From contig BNTV01000006.1 in NCBI GenBank assembly GCA_025996865.1, forward strand, positions 1 through 64,000: a stretch of 64,000 bases of DNA, read 5' to 3'. Source of the stretch: Bacteroidia bacterium (lineage in GTDB: Bacteria > Bacteroidota > Bacteroidia > Bacteroidales > Azobacteroidaceae). The position numbers and the translations under genes are program-made. Positions 42,294 through 51,096 of the stretch are shown here, piece after piece (the first letter of the stretch is position 1; each line of letters begins with the position of its first letter). The notes below the pieces were generated by a model. It worked only from the letters and a program-made list of their open reading frames with translations. It made no database searches and was not told where the DNA came from.

Positions 42294-42308
42294 CAACAAG
42301 TTCTTTGA
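42294..42308 (+). repeat. Direct repeat flanking the AbiE cassette, left copy
   Basis: CAACAAGTTCTTTGA, identical over 15 bases to 44134-44148. The two copies bracket the AbiEi/AbiEii genes. Between this copy and the AbiEi start (42309-42487) only promoter-like boxes are seen: TATCTTTG at 42339-42346 and TATTTTTG at 42456-42463. Confidence 0.6.
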
Positions 42309-42455
42309 AATTTTATTTACACGTTTAATTAATTTGGTTATCTTTGGTAAACAGGATGGAGAGTGATGACCGGAAGCCAATGCGGGAATAAAGCTGTTTA
42401 TAAACATATATTGAAAATAATTGCATATTGTCTGCGTTTATGTCCGAAAAATGAC

Positions 42456-42463
42456 TATTTTTG
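42456..42463 (+). promoter_or_regulatory. -7 box of the AbiE operon
   Basis: TATTTTTG followed by CAG, 24 bases before the AbiEi start codon. No well-spaced upstream TTTG. A second box, TATCTTTG at 42339-42346, may give a longer transcript. Confidence 0.5.
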
Positions 42464-42487
42464 CAGTCGAAATGAAAGATTGAATGT

Positions 42488-43309
42488 ATGGATAAGAAAG
42501 TTAAAATACGCGAATGGATTCTGGAACTCCCCAAAAGAGGCAGAATCACTTTTCCAACCGATGATATTTACCGACAATATCCTTCCTTGAACAAAGCAAC
42601 TGTTGCAAGTGTGCTCAAGCGGTTGGTTGCCAATGGAAAGATACAGTCTGTTTGGCACGGTTTTTATGTGGTTGTGCCTGTTGAATATGAGTTGAAAGGC
42701 GTTGTTCCGCCTGTCGTTTATATTGACCAACTGATGAATTATCTGCACAAAGATTATTACATTGCGCTGTTAAATGCCGCTTCTTTTTATGGTGCCGCCC
42801 ACCAGCAACCGCAGGAATTTACCGTTATTACGAGCGGCAAGACTTTGCGTGATAAATTCAAAAACGGAGTGAAAATCAACTTTGTTTCAAAAAAAGAAAT
42901 ACCATGCGCTTTTATCCAAAAAAATACGACAAAAACAGGTTATGTATCTGTTTCAAGTCCGGAACTGACGGCTTTGGATTTGTTGTTATATCAAAAGGAA
43001 ATAGGCGGTTTAAGCCGAGCCGGCACGGTACTTAACGAGTTGGTTGAAGAAATGGATTTTAACAAAATCACGCCCGATTTTTTGCAACTTTTCCCTGCTA
43101 CAACTATACAACGCTTTGGCTATCTGTTAGAAGACGTATTGGAACAGGACGACAAGGCTAAAATATTGTTGGAAAAAGTAAAACAAGCGGGAATAAAATT
43201 TAGAAAAACAGGACTCAAACCCGAAATTCAAGTCGGTGAACCGTCTGAATATGAGCAAAACGAGATTTGGAAAATAATAATTAACGAAGAAATAGAAATT
43301 GATGAGTAA
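42488..43309 (+). CDS. AbiEi-family antitoxin (type IV toxin-antitoxin)
   Basis: 273 residues. An N-terminal winged helix (KIREWILELPKRGRITF, NKATVASVLKRLVANGKIQ) is followed by the antitoxin domain with HGFYVVVPVEY, YYIALLNAASFYGAAHQQP and SSPELTALDLL. In AbiE systems the antitoxin represses its own promoter and prevents the nucleotidyltransferase toxin from acting. The partner gene starts before this gene stops (ATGAGTAA, 43302-43309). Confidence 0.88.
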   Translation: MDKKVKIREWILELPKRGRITFPTDDIYRQYPSLNKATVASVLKRLVANGKIQSVWHGFYVVVPVEYELKGVVPPVVYIDQLMNYLHKDYYIALLNAASFYGAAHQQPQEFTVITSGKTLRDKFKNGVKINFVSKKEIPCAFIQKNTTKTGYVSVSSPELTALDLLLYQKEIGGLSRAGTVLNELVEEMDFNKITPDFLQLFPATTIQRFGYLLEDVLEQDDKAKILLEKVKQAGIKFRKTGLKPEIQVGEPSEYEQNEIWKIIINEEIEIDE

Positions 43310-44120
43310 CAAGATACCCGAATCCGCTATTATCGAATGGCGCGATATTGTGCCTTGGTCGGAAGATGCACAGGTGGAACAGGATTTAATTATTTGCCGT
43401 GCATTGACGGCAATTTATCAAGATGAGTTTTTATCGAAACGATTGGCTTTTCGCGGCGGGACGGCTTTGCATAAATTGTACCTGTCTCCCCAAGCCAGGT
43501 ACAGTGAAGACATTGACGTAGTGCAGATTATTGCAGAGCCGATTAAACCGACCATAGACCGTTTGTGGGAAGTTTTATCTTTTTTGGGCGAACCTCGCGT
43601 GAAACAAAAAAGAAGTAACAATACGTTGATTTTCAGAGTAGATTCTTCTATTCCGCCTTTTGTTCCCATTAAACTGAAAATTGAGATAAATTGCAGAGAA
43701 CATTTTCATGTTTATGACTTTGTGACGAAACATTTCAGTGTTTCAAATCAATGGTTTTCAGGAGAATGTGATATTATTACATACCGTTTGGACGAGTTGG
43801 TCGGAACAAAAGTCAGGGCTTTGTACGAGAGGCGAAAAGGGCGCGATTTATTTGATTTGTACCGTGCATTGCAGGACGACTGCTTAAATGCGGACAATGT
43901 AATGACCTGTTTTCTGAAATATATGGAAAATGAAGATAAACAGCCGTCACATTCGCTCTATACAAGCAATATGAATGACAAACTGAATAATGCCGAATTT
44001 TTGGGCGATACAAACAACTTGCTGCGCCCTGATACGGTTTATAACCCAATTACGGCTTATAAAATTGTGAAAGATAATTTGATTGACAAATTGTTGGATT
44101 TACCTGCTCTGCAATCCTAA
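43302..44120 (+). CDS. AbiEii/AbiGii-family nucleotidyltransferase toxin
   Basis: 272 residues. The nucleotidyltransferase core is visible as FRGGTALHKLYL near residues 50-60 followed by SEDIDVVQI (metal-binding acidic pair). Toxins of this family block growth by modifying tRNA or related targets and cause abortive infection by phages. I use the ATG at 43302; a TTG codon just before is possible. The gene overlaps the antitoxin by 8 bases, so the pair is translated together. It sits inside the mannose locus, between GxGYxYP and the second GH92. Confidence 0.92.
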   Translation: MSNKIPESAIIEWRDIVPWSEDAQVEQDLIICRALTAIYQDEFLSKRLAFRGGTALHKLYLSPQARYSEDIDVVQIIAEPIKPTIDRLWEVLSFLGEPRVKQKRSNNTLIFRVDSSIPPFVPIKLKIEINCREHFHVYDFVTKHFSVSNQWFSGECDIITYRLDELVGTKVRALYERRKGRDLFDLYRALQDDCLNADNVMTCFLKYMENEDKQPSHSLYTSNMNDKLNNAEFLGDTNNLLRPDTVYNPITAYKIVKDNLIDKLLDLPALQS

Positions 44121-44133
44121 CTTGTAATTTCAC

Positions 44134-44148
44134 CAACAAGTTCTTTGA
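44134..44148 (+). repeat. Direct repeat flanking the AbiE cassette, right copy
   Basis: CAACAAGTTCTTTGA, 13 bases after the toxin stop, identical to 42294-42308. Confidence 0.6.
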
Positions 44149-44164
44149 CAGATTGTTAACAAAC

Positions 44165-44258
44165 TCTTGAACCTTGATTTTAATAAGATTTTTAGAATTT
44201 CCACGATTAAAATCTTGAGAATCTTTTTAATCCTGTAAAAATCAAGATTCAGACAAGA
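44165..44258. repeat. AT-rich intergenic repeat with imperfect inverted ends
   Basis: Left end TCTTGAACCTTGATTTT and right end AAAATCAAGATTCAGACAAG are inverted copies with a few differences. The middle is built of degenerate GATTTT/AAAATC units. I recall similar 'GAACCTTGATT...AATCAAGGTTCAGA' intergenic elements in many Bacteroidota genomes. It carries no gene. Confidence 0.55.
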
Positions 44259-44267
44259 ACAATTTAA

Positions 44268-44306
44268 GCGTGTAAACAAAAAATAACCGGTTTGCACGCC
44301 TTTTTT
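44268..44306 (+). terminator. Intrinsic terminator of the AbiE operon
   Basis: GCGTGTAAAC (44268-44277) pairs with GTTTGCACGC (44290-44299), one G-T pair, followed by CTTTTTT (44300-44306). Confidence 0.75.
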
Positions 44307-44355
44307 GCATGTATGACCGCTGTAATTAATAATTTAAATTTTAAAAAATATAGTT

Positions 44356-47300
44356 ATGACGCGATTTATTGGTACTATCTTATTCTTATTTTGCTACTTG
44401 CATCTCTCAGCCCAAACAACGACCGTTTGGAAAATCGGAGAGAAAAATCATTCATCCGCAGATTTGGCTTTAGGCCCGTCCGAATATAAAAAGTTTTTAG
44501 AAAAGGATTTCGGATACGAAGACCGTTATTTTTTAATCGGGAAATCATCGGCTGAAAAAGACTTTCCCTACGTCCTTCCCGGTCCAAACGATACCTGGGG
44601 AGGAACTTGGGGCACTTCCGGATGGAGAACCCACGAAATCAATGTGCTTTTTGGCGTTGAAGAAATCGCTGATAATGCGCAGCTAAAACTAATCATCGAC
44701 CTGCTTGATTCCAATCCCAAACGGTCGTTGTTGAAAGTGATTGTCAACGACCGGCAAAGTTGGAAATATTCCCTGAAAGGCGATTCCGATTCATCGCTTG
44801 TCCGAATAGATGCAACTTCCAAACACCAAACCTTGGAAATTCCGTTTACGAAAAATTTAATAAAAAAGGGCGGCAACAAGATTTGTTTGACGATATTGGA
44901 AGGCTCGTGGATTGTTTTTGACGACATCCGCTTGGAATCGAATAAAAAAATCAAATTGCAAAAACCGGAAGCGGCTTTCATCCGCGAGGTAAAAACGGCG
45001 GATTATGAACTTGAAAAAGACGGAAAACGCTTTCAGCCCTTGTTAGTGGATGTGGAACATTTGACAGGACGCCCTTCCATTGATGTGGAATTGGACGGCA
45101 ACCGCATTTTTCATGCGATACTGGATACAGCGCGTTATCAATTGGAAGCCTTGATGCCGCCGGTAAACAGCACAAAAAAAAGTAATTATACGGTTTTGAT
45201 TAACGGAAAAGTCCTTGAAAAAGGACAAATAATACGCAGCCCTCAAAAACAGCAAAGTTTGGCTGATTATGTCGATACAAAAATCGGAACGGCTCATTCG
45301 CGCTGGATGATAGCGCCCGGTCCCTGGATGCCTTTCAGTATGGTGAAAATGAGTCCGGATAATCAAAACAAAGGTTGGCAAGCGGGGTATCAACCGTCCT
45401 TTGAGACGGTGGGTTGTTTCAGCCATATCCACGAATGGACGATGGGCGGATTGGGTTTGATGCCGACGAATGGGAAATTGCAAACCCAAGTAGGAGACGA
45501 ATTTGATGCCGATTCCGGCTATCGTTCGCGGATGGATAAACAGACGGAAGAAGCGCCTTTGGGTTATTATAAAGTGTATTTCAGCGATACGGATATTTGG
45601 GCGGAAGTCACGGCAACCACCCGTTGCAGTTTTCAGCGATATACGTTCCCCAAGGACAAAGACGGTCGTGTGATGATAGACCTGCATGTTCAAGCCGAAT
45701 ACGATTATAATTTAATAGATATAAAAATAGACAAAGTGAGCGATTACCGGATTGAAGGACACAGTCACCAGATTTCACCCCGCCCCACCGTTTGGAGTAA
45801 TGATGCCGACCAGGAATATACCGTTCATTTTGTAATAGAGTTTGACACTCCGCTCAAATCAATGGGTGGGTGGAAAAACAAGGACGTCCAACCAACGGAA
45901 AAACTCACCGGCGAAAATTTGAAAGAGGCGGGCGTCTATGTAGAATTTGATACCCAAAAGAAGAACGTTGTACAAGTCCGTACCGGAATTTCGTTGGTAA
46001 GCATCGCAAATGCTGCTGAAAATTTAGAAAAAGAAATTACGTTGCCCTTCGGATGGAATTACGAAGCGGTGGTTGAAAATCAAAAAACCGTCTGGAACGA
46101 ATTGTTTTCAAGGGTGCAGATAGCAACGAACAATCGCATGGAAAAAGTCCGGTTTTATACCAATATGTATCGCGCATTGAGCCGGAATACCTGGAGCGAC
46201 GTCAATGGCGAATGGATAGCAGCTGACCAAAGCAAACAAAAATTTTCCAATCCGGAACATCGCGCCTTGGGCTGTGACGCTTTTTGGAATACCTTTTGGA
46301 ATCTAAACCAATTTTGGAATTTGGTTACGCCCGAATGGTCATCGAAATGGGTCAATTCACAGTTAGCCATGTACGATGTCAACGGATGGTTGGCAAAAGG
46401 TCCTGCCGGAATGAAATACATTCCTGTGATGGTTGCCGAACACGAAATCCCTCTAATTGTCGGCGCTTATCAAATGGGCATCCGCGATTTTGATGCCGAC
46501 AAAGCCTTTGAAGCAGTCAAAAAAATGCAAACCACACCGGCGACTTCCGTAGCAGGCGGTTTTGCCGGAAACCGGGATTTAGTGTCTTATCTGAAATATC
46601 ACTATGTGCCTTCCGATTTGGGGCGTTTTTCCAACACCTTGGAATATTCTTTCGATGACTGGACGGTTTCTCAATTCGCCAAAGCCTTGGGCAAAGAAGC
46701 GGATTATAAAACATTCAGCGAACGGGGCGAATGGTGGCGAAATGCGATTAATCCCGAAAACGGCTATGCGCATTTGCGTGGAAGCGACGGAAAATTTGTA
46801 GCGCCTTTCGACCCTTTTCATTCGGGAGCCAATGAACAATATGTAGAAGGAAATGCCTGGCAATTAAGCTATTTTGTTCCGCAAGATGTTCCGGCAATTG
46901 CCGGGATATTGGGCGAAAACAATTTTATCGACCGTCTGCATTGGGGTTTTACAGCCAGCGAACCTTGGCGTTATAATGCACCCAACGACCAGTATTGGGA
47001 TTTTCCCGTTGTGCAAGGTAATCAACAATCCATGCACTTTGCCTTTCTGTTCAATTGGGTGGGACGTCCCTGGCTCACGCAACGATGGACGCGCTCCATC
47101 ATCGACAATTATTACGGCTCCGGGATTGCCAATGCTTATCTGGGCGATGAAGACCAGGGTCAAATGAGCGCCTGGTTTGTAATGGCGGCGATGGGACTTT
47201 TTCAAATGGACGGAGGATGCAGCGTTCAACCGGTTTATGAAATTGCCGGTCCGCTGTTTGAAAAAATAACGATTGACTTGGGAAACAAGTACGAACGAGG

Positions 47301-47484
47301 AAAACAATTTACCATTGAAGCCAAAAATGTTTCCCGAAAAAACAAATACATACAAAGCGCCGTTCTGAATGGTAATGAGCTGAAATCATTCCGGTTTCCT
47401 GCATCGGAATTATTAAAAGGCGGCAGTTTGATTCTTCAAATGGGAGATGAACCGAATGAAAATTGGGGAATAGATGCTTATTGA
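44356..47484 (+). CDS. GH92 alpha-mannosidase with N-terminal lyase-like beta-sandwich
   Basis: 1042 residues. Signal peptide about 1-20 (ends LSAQ), no lipobox. Residues 22-205 carry the same beta-sandwich as the GH38 enzyme of this locus: VWKIGEKN, DLALGPSEYKKF, DFPYVLPGPNDTW, SWIVFDDIRL. The GH92 part starts near 300 (DYVDTKIGTAHSRW) and contains GGWHE-type region replacements SHIHEWTMGG, EGNAWQLSYFVP, and GDEDQGQMSAWFVMAAMG with the conserved acidic pair. So it is an exo-alpha-mannosidase with a different target or anchoring from the lipoprotein GH92. Confidence 0.93.
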   Translation: MTRFIGTILFLFCYLHLSAQTTTVWKIGEKNHSSADLALGPSEYKKFLEKDFGYEDRYFLIGKSSAEKDFPYVLPGPNDTWGGTWGTSGWRTHEINVLFGVEEIADNAQLKLIIDLLDSNPKRSLLKVIVNDRQSWKYSLKGDSDSSLVRIDATSKHQTLEIPFTKNLIKKGGNKICLTILEGSWIVFDDIRLESNKKIKLQKPEAAFIREVKTADYELEKDGKRFQPLLVDVEHLTGRPSIDVELDGNRIFHAILDTARYQLEALMPPVNSTKKSNYTVLINGKVLEKGQIIRSPQKQQSLADYVDTKIGTAHSRWMIAPGPWMPFSMVKMSPDNQNKGWQAGYQPSFETVGCFSHIHEWTMGGLGLMPTNGKLQTQVGDEFDADSGYRSRMDKQTEEAPLGYYKVYFSDTDIWAEVTATTRCSFQRYTFPKDKDGRVMIDLHVQAEYDYNLIDIKIDKVSDYRIEGHSHQISPRPTVWSNDADQEYTVHFVIEFDTPLKSMGGWKNKDVQPTEKLTGENLKEAGVYVEFDTQKKNVVQVRTGISLVSIANAAENLEKEITLPFGWNYEAVVENQKTVWNELFSRVQIATNNRMEKVRFYTNMYRALSRNTWSDVNGEWIAADQSKQKFSNPEHRALGCDAFWNTFWNLNQFWNLVTPEWSSKWVNSQLAMYDVNGWLAKGPAGMKYIPVMVAEHEIPLIVGAYQMGIRDFDADKAFEAVKKMQTTPATSVAGGFAGNRDLVSYLKYHYVPSDLGRFSNTLEYSFDDWTVSQFAKALGKEADYKTFSERGEWWRNAINPENGYAHLRGSDGKFVAPFDPFHSGANEQYVEGNAWQLSYFVPQDVPAIAGILGENNFIDRLHWGFTASEPWRYNAPNDQYWDFPVVQGNQQSMHFAFLFNWVGRPWLTQRWTRSIIDNYYGSGIANAYLGDEDQGQMSAWFVMAAMGLFQMDGGCSVQPVYEIAGPLFEKITIDLGNKYERGKQFTIEAKNVSRKNKYIQSAVLNGNELKSFRFPASELLKGGSLILQMGDEPNENWGIDAY

Positions 47485-47487
47485 AAA

Positions 47488-48663
47488 ATGAATGAAACAA
47501 ATAAAAAAATGAAAAAAATGCAAACAGACAAGATGTCCATAACGAAAGTGATGCCCGTCCTTTTCGGGTTCTTCATCATGGGATTCTGCGACTTGGTCGG
47601 AATCTCGGTAACTTATGCCAAAGAACAGTTCCAATGGTCGGAAATTGAAGCCAATTTCCTGCCTTCCATGGTTTTTATCTGGTTTTTAGTTCTTTCCGTT
47701 CCCACCGCAATGATTATGAGTAAGACAGGGAGAAAGAACACCGTGTTAATCAGCATGTTGATTACCTTTATCGGAATGTTGATTCCTTTCATCCAATTCA
47801 ACGAAATCATTTGTTACCTCGCTTTCGGCTTGCTGGGAATCGGAAATACCATTTTACAAGTATCCCTGAATCCGCTCTTGACGAACGTAGTAAAAGGCGA
47901 TAAACTGACCAGTAACTTGACTGCCGGACAATTTATTAAAGCCGTATCCTCGTTTCTCGGACCGATTGTAGCCGGATTTTGCTCCCTGCATTTCGGCAGT
48001 TGGGCGTTTATGTTTCCCATTTACGCCGGTGTCACGTTGCTTTCTACCGTCTGGCTATTTTTTACCTCCATCGACAAGGAAGAATCCGTGCAAAAAGCAT
48101 CCTCCTTCGGGGAAATACTCTCGTTATTGAAGAACAAACAAATTTTATTGTTGTTCTTCGGCATTTTATGTATCGTAGGCTTGGATGTCGGCATGAATAC
48201 CGCCACGCCGAAGATATTGATGGAAAGGGTTGGATTGAGCATAGAAGCCGCCGGATACGGTTCGAGCTGGTATTTCGGAGCGCGCACCATCGGCACATTC
48301 CTGGGCGCTTTCCTGCTGGCAAAAGTTTCAGGGAAAAGCTATTTTCGTGTCAACGCAATCGTAACCCTTCTGGCTATCGCCGTATTGTTTTTTGTTCAAT
48401 CGCAAACAGGCATCTTAGCGATGGTTTGTGTCATCGCCTTTACTTCTTCCTGTATTTTTGCCGTTCTGTTTGGTATGGCTATCCAAACGCTTCCGGAAAA
48501 AGCGAATGAAATTTCGGGACTGATGATAACCGGTGTGTCCGGCGGCGCGTTATTCCCTGTCTTGATGGGAGTTGCGGTGAACGCAACCGGCAATCAAACC
48601 GGATCTGTTTTGATTATAGGAGTAACGGCTGTTTATTTGCTGTTTTGTGCTTTGCGAAGATAA
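47488..48663 (+). CDS. MFS sugar transporter (FHS-like)
   Basis: 391 residues with about 12 membrane helices. MSKTGRKN near residue 70 is the MFS loop 2-3 motif. The resemblance is to proton-coupled hexose permeases of the FHS (fucose/glucose/galactose) group. Four bases after the GH92 gene, so it likely carries the mannose set free by the mannosidases into the cytoplasm, where the ROK-isomerase acts. The start may be at a later Met (about residue 8 or 11). Confidence 0.82.
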   Translation: MNETNKKMKKMQTDKMSITKVMPVLFGFFIMGFCDLVGISVTYAKEQFQWSEIEANFLPSMVFIWFLVLSVPTAMIMSKTGRKNTVLISMLITFIGMLIPFIQFNEIICYLAFGLLGIGNTILQVSLNPLLTNVVKGDKLTSNLTAGQFIKAVSSFLGPIVAGFCSLHFGSWAFMFPIYAGVTLLSTVWLFFTSIDKEESVQKASSFGEILSLLKNKQILLLFFGILCIVGLDVGMNTATPKILMERVGLSIEAAGYGSSWYFGARTIGTFLGAFLLAKVSGKSYFRVNAIVTLLAIAVLFFVQSQTGILAMVCVIAFTSSCIFAVLFGMAIQTLPEKANEISGLMITGVSGGALFPVLMGVAVNATGNQTGSVLIIGVTAVYLLFCALRR

Positions 48664-48667
48664 AAAA

Positions 48668-50116
48668 TTATCCCACACTCCCTTCCAAACTGATCTGCAA
48701 CAATTTCTGAGCCTCCACCGCAAACTCCATCGGAAGTTTGTTCAGCACCTCTTTCGCATAACCGTTGACGATCAATCCGACGGCTTCTTCGGGCGGAATC
48801 CCCCGCTGATTGCAGTAAAAAAGTTGGTCTTCGCTGATTTTGGAAGTAGTCGCTTCATGTTCCACAATCGCAGACTCGTTTTGGATGTCCATGTAAGGAA
48901 AAGTGTGTGAGCCGCAAGTATCGCTTATCAACAGGCTGTCACATTGCGAGTGATTGCGGGAATTTTCGGCGCCTTTATTAATCCGCACCAATCCCCGGTA
49001 ACTGTTTTGGCTCTTTCCGGCGGAAATTCCTTTGGAAACAATCCGGCTTTTGGTATTCTTACCGATGTGAACCATTTTCGTACCGGTATCTGCTTGCTGG
49101 AAATGATTGGTGACGGCGACCGAATAAAATTCTCCCGAAGAATTGTCGCCGCGTAAAATACAACTTGGGTATTTCCAGGTAATGGCCGAACCGGTTTCTA
49201 CTTGTGTCCATGAAATTTTGGACGATTCGCCTTTGCAAAGTCCGCGCTTCGTCACAAAATTGTAAATGCCTCCCCTACCCTCTTTATCGCCCGGATACCA
49301 ATTCTGAACCGTCGAATATTTCACTTCGGCGCGGTCTAAGACGATGATTTCCACAATGGCGGCGTGCAGTTGGTTTTCGTCGCGCATGGGCGCCGTGCAA
49401 CCTTCGAGATAACTAACGTAAGCATCTTCTTCCGCAACAATCAGCGTGCGCTCGAATTGTCCGGTGTTCATGGCATTGATGCGGAAATAAGTGGAAAGTT
49501 CCATCGGACAACGCACTCCTTTGGGAATGAACACGAAAGAACCGTCGCTGAACACGGCGGAATTGAGTGCGGCAAAATAATTGTCGCGGAAAGGTACTAC
49601 GGTTCCCAAATATTTCTTCACCAAATCGGGATGTTCTTTGACGGCTTCGCTGAACGAACAAAAGATAATTCCTTTCTCAGCCAAAACCGTCTTGAAGGTC
49701 GTTTTTACCGAAACGCTGTCCATTACCGCATCGACAGCCATTCCCGAAAGCATCTTCTGTTCATGCAAAGGGATTCCCAATTTGTCGAAAGTCTTCAATA
49801 ATTCGGGATCCACTTCGTCCGGACTTTTCGGCCCTTTTTTCGTTTGGGGGGCTGCATAGTAAATAATATCCTGATAATCAATCGGAGAAATATGCAAATG
49901 CGCCCAATCAGGCATTTTTAACGTCAGCCAATACCGGTAGGCTTTCAGCCGAAAATCAAGCATCCATTCCGGTTCATCCTTTTTGGCCGAAATCAGCCGG
50001 ATGACGTTTTCATCTAATCCTTTGGGAATCAAATCCGTATGAATATCCGTTACAAATCCGTATTCATAGTCGCGATTTGTAAATTCGTTTAATATATTGT
50101 TGGTTTCGTTAGACAT
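48668..50116 (-). CDS. sufB: Fe-S cluster assembly scaffold SufB
   Basis: 482 residues. It is the core subunit of the SufBCD scaffold that builds [4Fe-4S] clusters. Seen: [59 protein letters not shown] region and [18 protein letters not shown] near the end (conserved Cys). I start at the ATG at 50116 (MSNETNN). Unusually, no sufC, sufD or sufS follows: the next gene is the convergent transporter, 5 bases away. Confidence 0.96.
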   Translation of the reverse strand: MSNETNNILNEFTNRDYEYGFVTDIHTDLIPKGLDENVIRLISAKKDEPEWMLDFRLKAYRYWLTLKMPDWAHLHISPIDYQDIIYYAAPQTKKGPKSPDEVDPELLKTFDKLGIPLHEQKMLSGMAVDAVMDSVSVKTTFKTVLAEKGIIFCSFSEAVKEHPDLVKKYLGTVVPFRDNYFAALNSAVFSDGSFVFIPKGVRCPMELSTYFRINAMNTGQFERTLIVAEEDAYVSYLEGCTAPMRDENQLHAAIVEIIVLDRAEVKYSTVQNWYPGDKEGRGGIYNFVTKRGLCKGESSKISWTQVETGSAITWKYPSCILRGDNSSGEFYSVAVTNHFQQADTGTKMVHIGKNTKSRIVSKGISAGKSQNSYRGLVRINKGAENSRNHSQCDSLLISDTCGSHTFPYMDIQNESAIVEHEATTSKISEDQLFYCNQRGIPPEEAVGLIVNGYAKEVLNKLPMEFAVEAQKLLQISLEGSVG

Positions 50117-50133
50117 ACTCAATAAGTTTTCTG

Positions 50134-50164
50134 CAAAAGTATTACTTATTTTTCATTCCGCAAA
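50134..50164 (-). promoter_or_regulatory. Promoter of sufB
   Basis: On the minus strand TTTG (50161-50164), a 19-base spacer, then TACTTTTG (50134-50141), close to the start codon, which implies a short leader. Confidence 0.7.
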
Positions 50165-50183
50165 AAATATTTCTTCCGGTCGG

Positions 50184-50215
50184 TTTGCTTGTTTATTAAA
50201 ATTTCTGTACTTTTG
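50184..50215 (+). promoter_or_regulatory. Promoter of the small antitoxin-like gene
   Basis: TTTG (50184-50187), a 20-base spacer, then TACTTTTG (50208-50215). The first ATG is only 11 bases further, so translation may begin there with a very short leader or at the ATG at 50242. Confidence 0.65.
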
Positions 50216-50226
50216 TAATCTTAACA

Positions 50227-50445
50227 ATGTTATACAAAGCGATGACAACAACTACTTGTGATGAAACGGATGTAATTCCGGCAGTGATAGGATTAGAATT
50301 TGATGCCGACGGTAATCCTTTGGATGTTATTACTGTGGAGGAATGGTTTGATGAACTGGGAATGATGTTAATCAATCATTATGGTGAAGATTTTCGTATT
50401 TTATTGAACGAATCAAGAAATGAACGTGGATTGAAAGCGCTTTAG
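50227..50445 (+). CDS. Small acidic protein, probable antitoxin
   Basis: 72 residues with no clear fold signature: an acidic N-terminal half and a helical C-terminus EEWFDELGMMLINHYGEDF. It is followed 18 bases later by a fragment that resembles a RelE/ParE toxin, the usual order antitoxin-toxin. Antitoxin identity is thus inferred from position. A good promoter precedes it. Confidence 0.6.
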   Translation: MLYKAMTTTTCDETDVIPAVIGLEFDADGNPLDVITVEEWFDELGMMLINHYGEDFRILLNESRNERGLKAL

Positions 50446-50463
50446 TATCTTTTTAACTTAGCT

Positions 50464-50586
50464 ATGAAACAGTTTTTTATTCATTTAACAGCTGAATCTC
50501 GAAAAGATTTATATCAAGTTTATCTTTATATCTCCGATGTACTTATGCTTCCAATTTTTACAAATTTACTTAAAAAAACTCTCTAA
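50464..50586 (+). pseudogene. Truncated RelE/ParE-type toxin
   Basis: A 40-codon frame begins MKQFFIHLTAESRKDLYQVY and then LYISDVLMLP. This is the first helix pair of Bacteroidota RelE/ParE-like toxins, normally about 95 residues. It then goes to a stop at 50584-50586, overlapping the 3' end of cvpA. The catalytic C-terminal strands are gone, so the toxin is dead while the upstream antitoxin-like gene persists. Confidence 0.5.
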
Positions 50587-51037
50587 TATAAGGATAAATC
50601 ACCGGCAACGCCATTTTAACCGGATCATAAGTAACCGATTTTTCCTGCGTTTCTTTATGAATAATTATTGATTTGGAATCAAAAACCGACAAAATGTTCA
50701 GCGCAAAACTCAGGCAAAGCAACCAGATCAAAACGCCGAAAACACCTCCCGCCAACCGGTTAAGCATACTCATCGGCGTGAATTTGATAATTTTATCAAT
50801 TACATTTGCCAATAAGGCAAAAACAGTAATGATGAGAATAAATGCAAAAATATAGTATATCGCATTGTGAATCTGCCAATTTATAAAATCACGCAAAATA
50901 TTGGCAACCATTCCTGAAAATACAATCGCCAATATCAGGGAAATAAACGAGATAAGTTGTTTAACCAAGCCGTCGTACAGTCCTTTTACAAGGCCTGCTC
51001 CCAGACATATCCATATAACTATATCCAACCAGTTCAT
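50570..51037 (-). CDS. CvpA family membrane protein
   Basis: 155 residues with four membrane helices (about 2-20, 24-44, 62-82, 100-120). CvpA proteins are linked to colicin V production, purine-rich growth and envelope stress; the mechanism is unclear. I use MNWLDIVIW at 51037 as start, the family's usual N-terminus; a further-upstream ATG adds five unlikely residues. Confidence 0.82.
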   Translation of the reverse strand: MNWLDIVIWICLGAGLVKGLYDGLVKQLISFISLILAIVFSGMVANILRDFINWQIHNAIYYIFAFILIITVFALLANVIDKIIKFTPMSMLNRLAGGVFGVLIWLLCLSFALNILSVFDSKSIIIHKETQEKSVTYDPVKMALPVIYPYIREFF

Positions 51038-51053
51038 ACTATGATTACCCATG

Positions 51054-51083
51054 GATTGCTTCGGGCTTCGCCCTCACAATGAC
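51054..51083. repeat. Dispersed repeat, copy 2
   Basis: Starts GATTGCTTC and ends CAATGAC; 26 of 30 positions match 20494-20523. It lies between cvpA and infB and contains a small GGGC/GCCC hairpin in the middle (GGGCTTCGCCC). Confidence 0.65.
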
Positions 51084-51096
51084 AAATGAGGTATTT

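Noticed and set aside
42309..42455. A tiny plus-strand frame of 11 codons before AbiEi
   Set aside because: Too short, no conservation signal, and preceded only by a weak promoter-like box.
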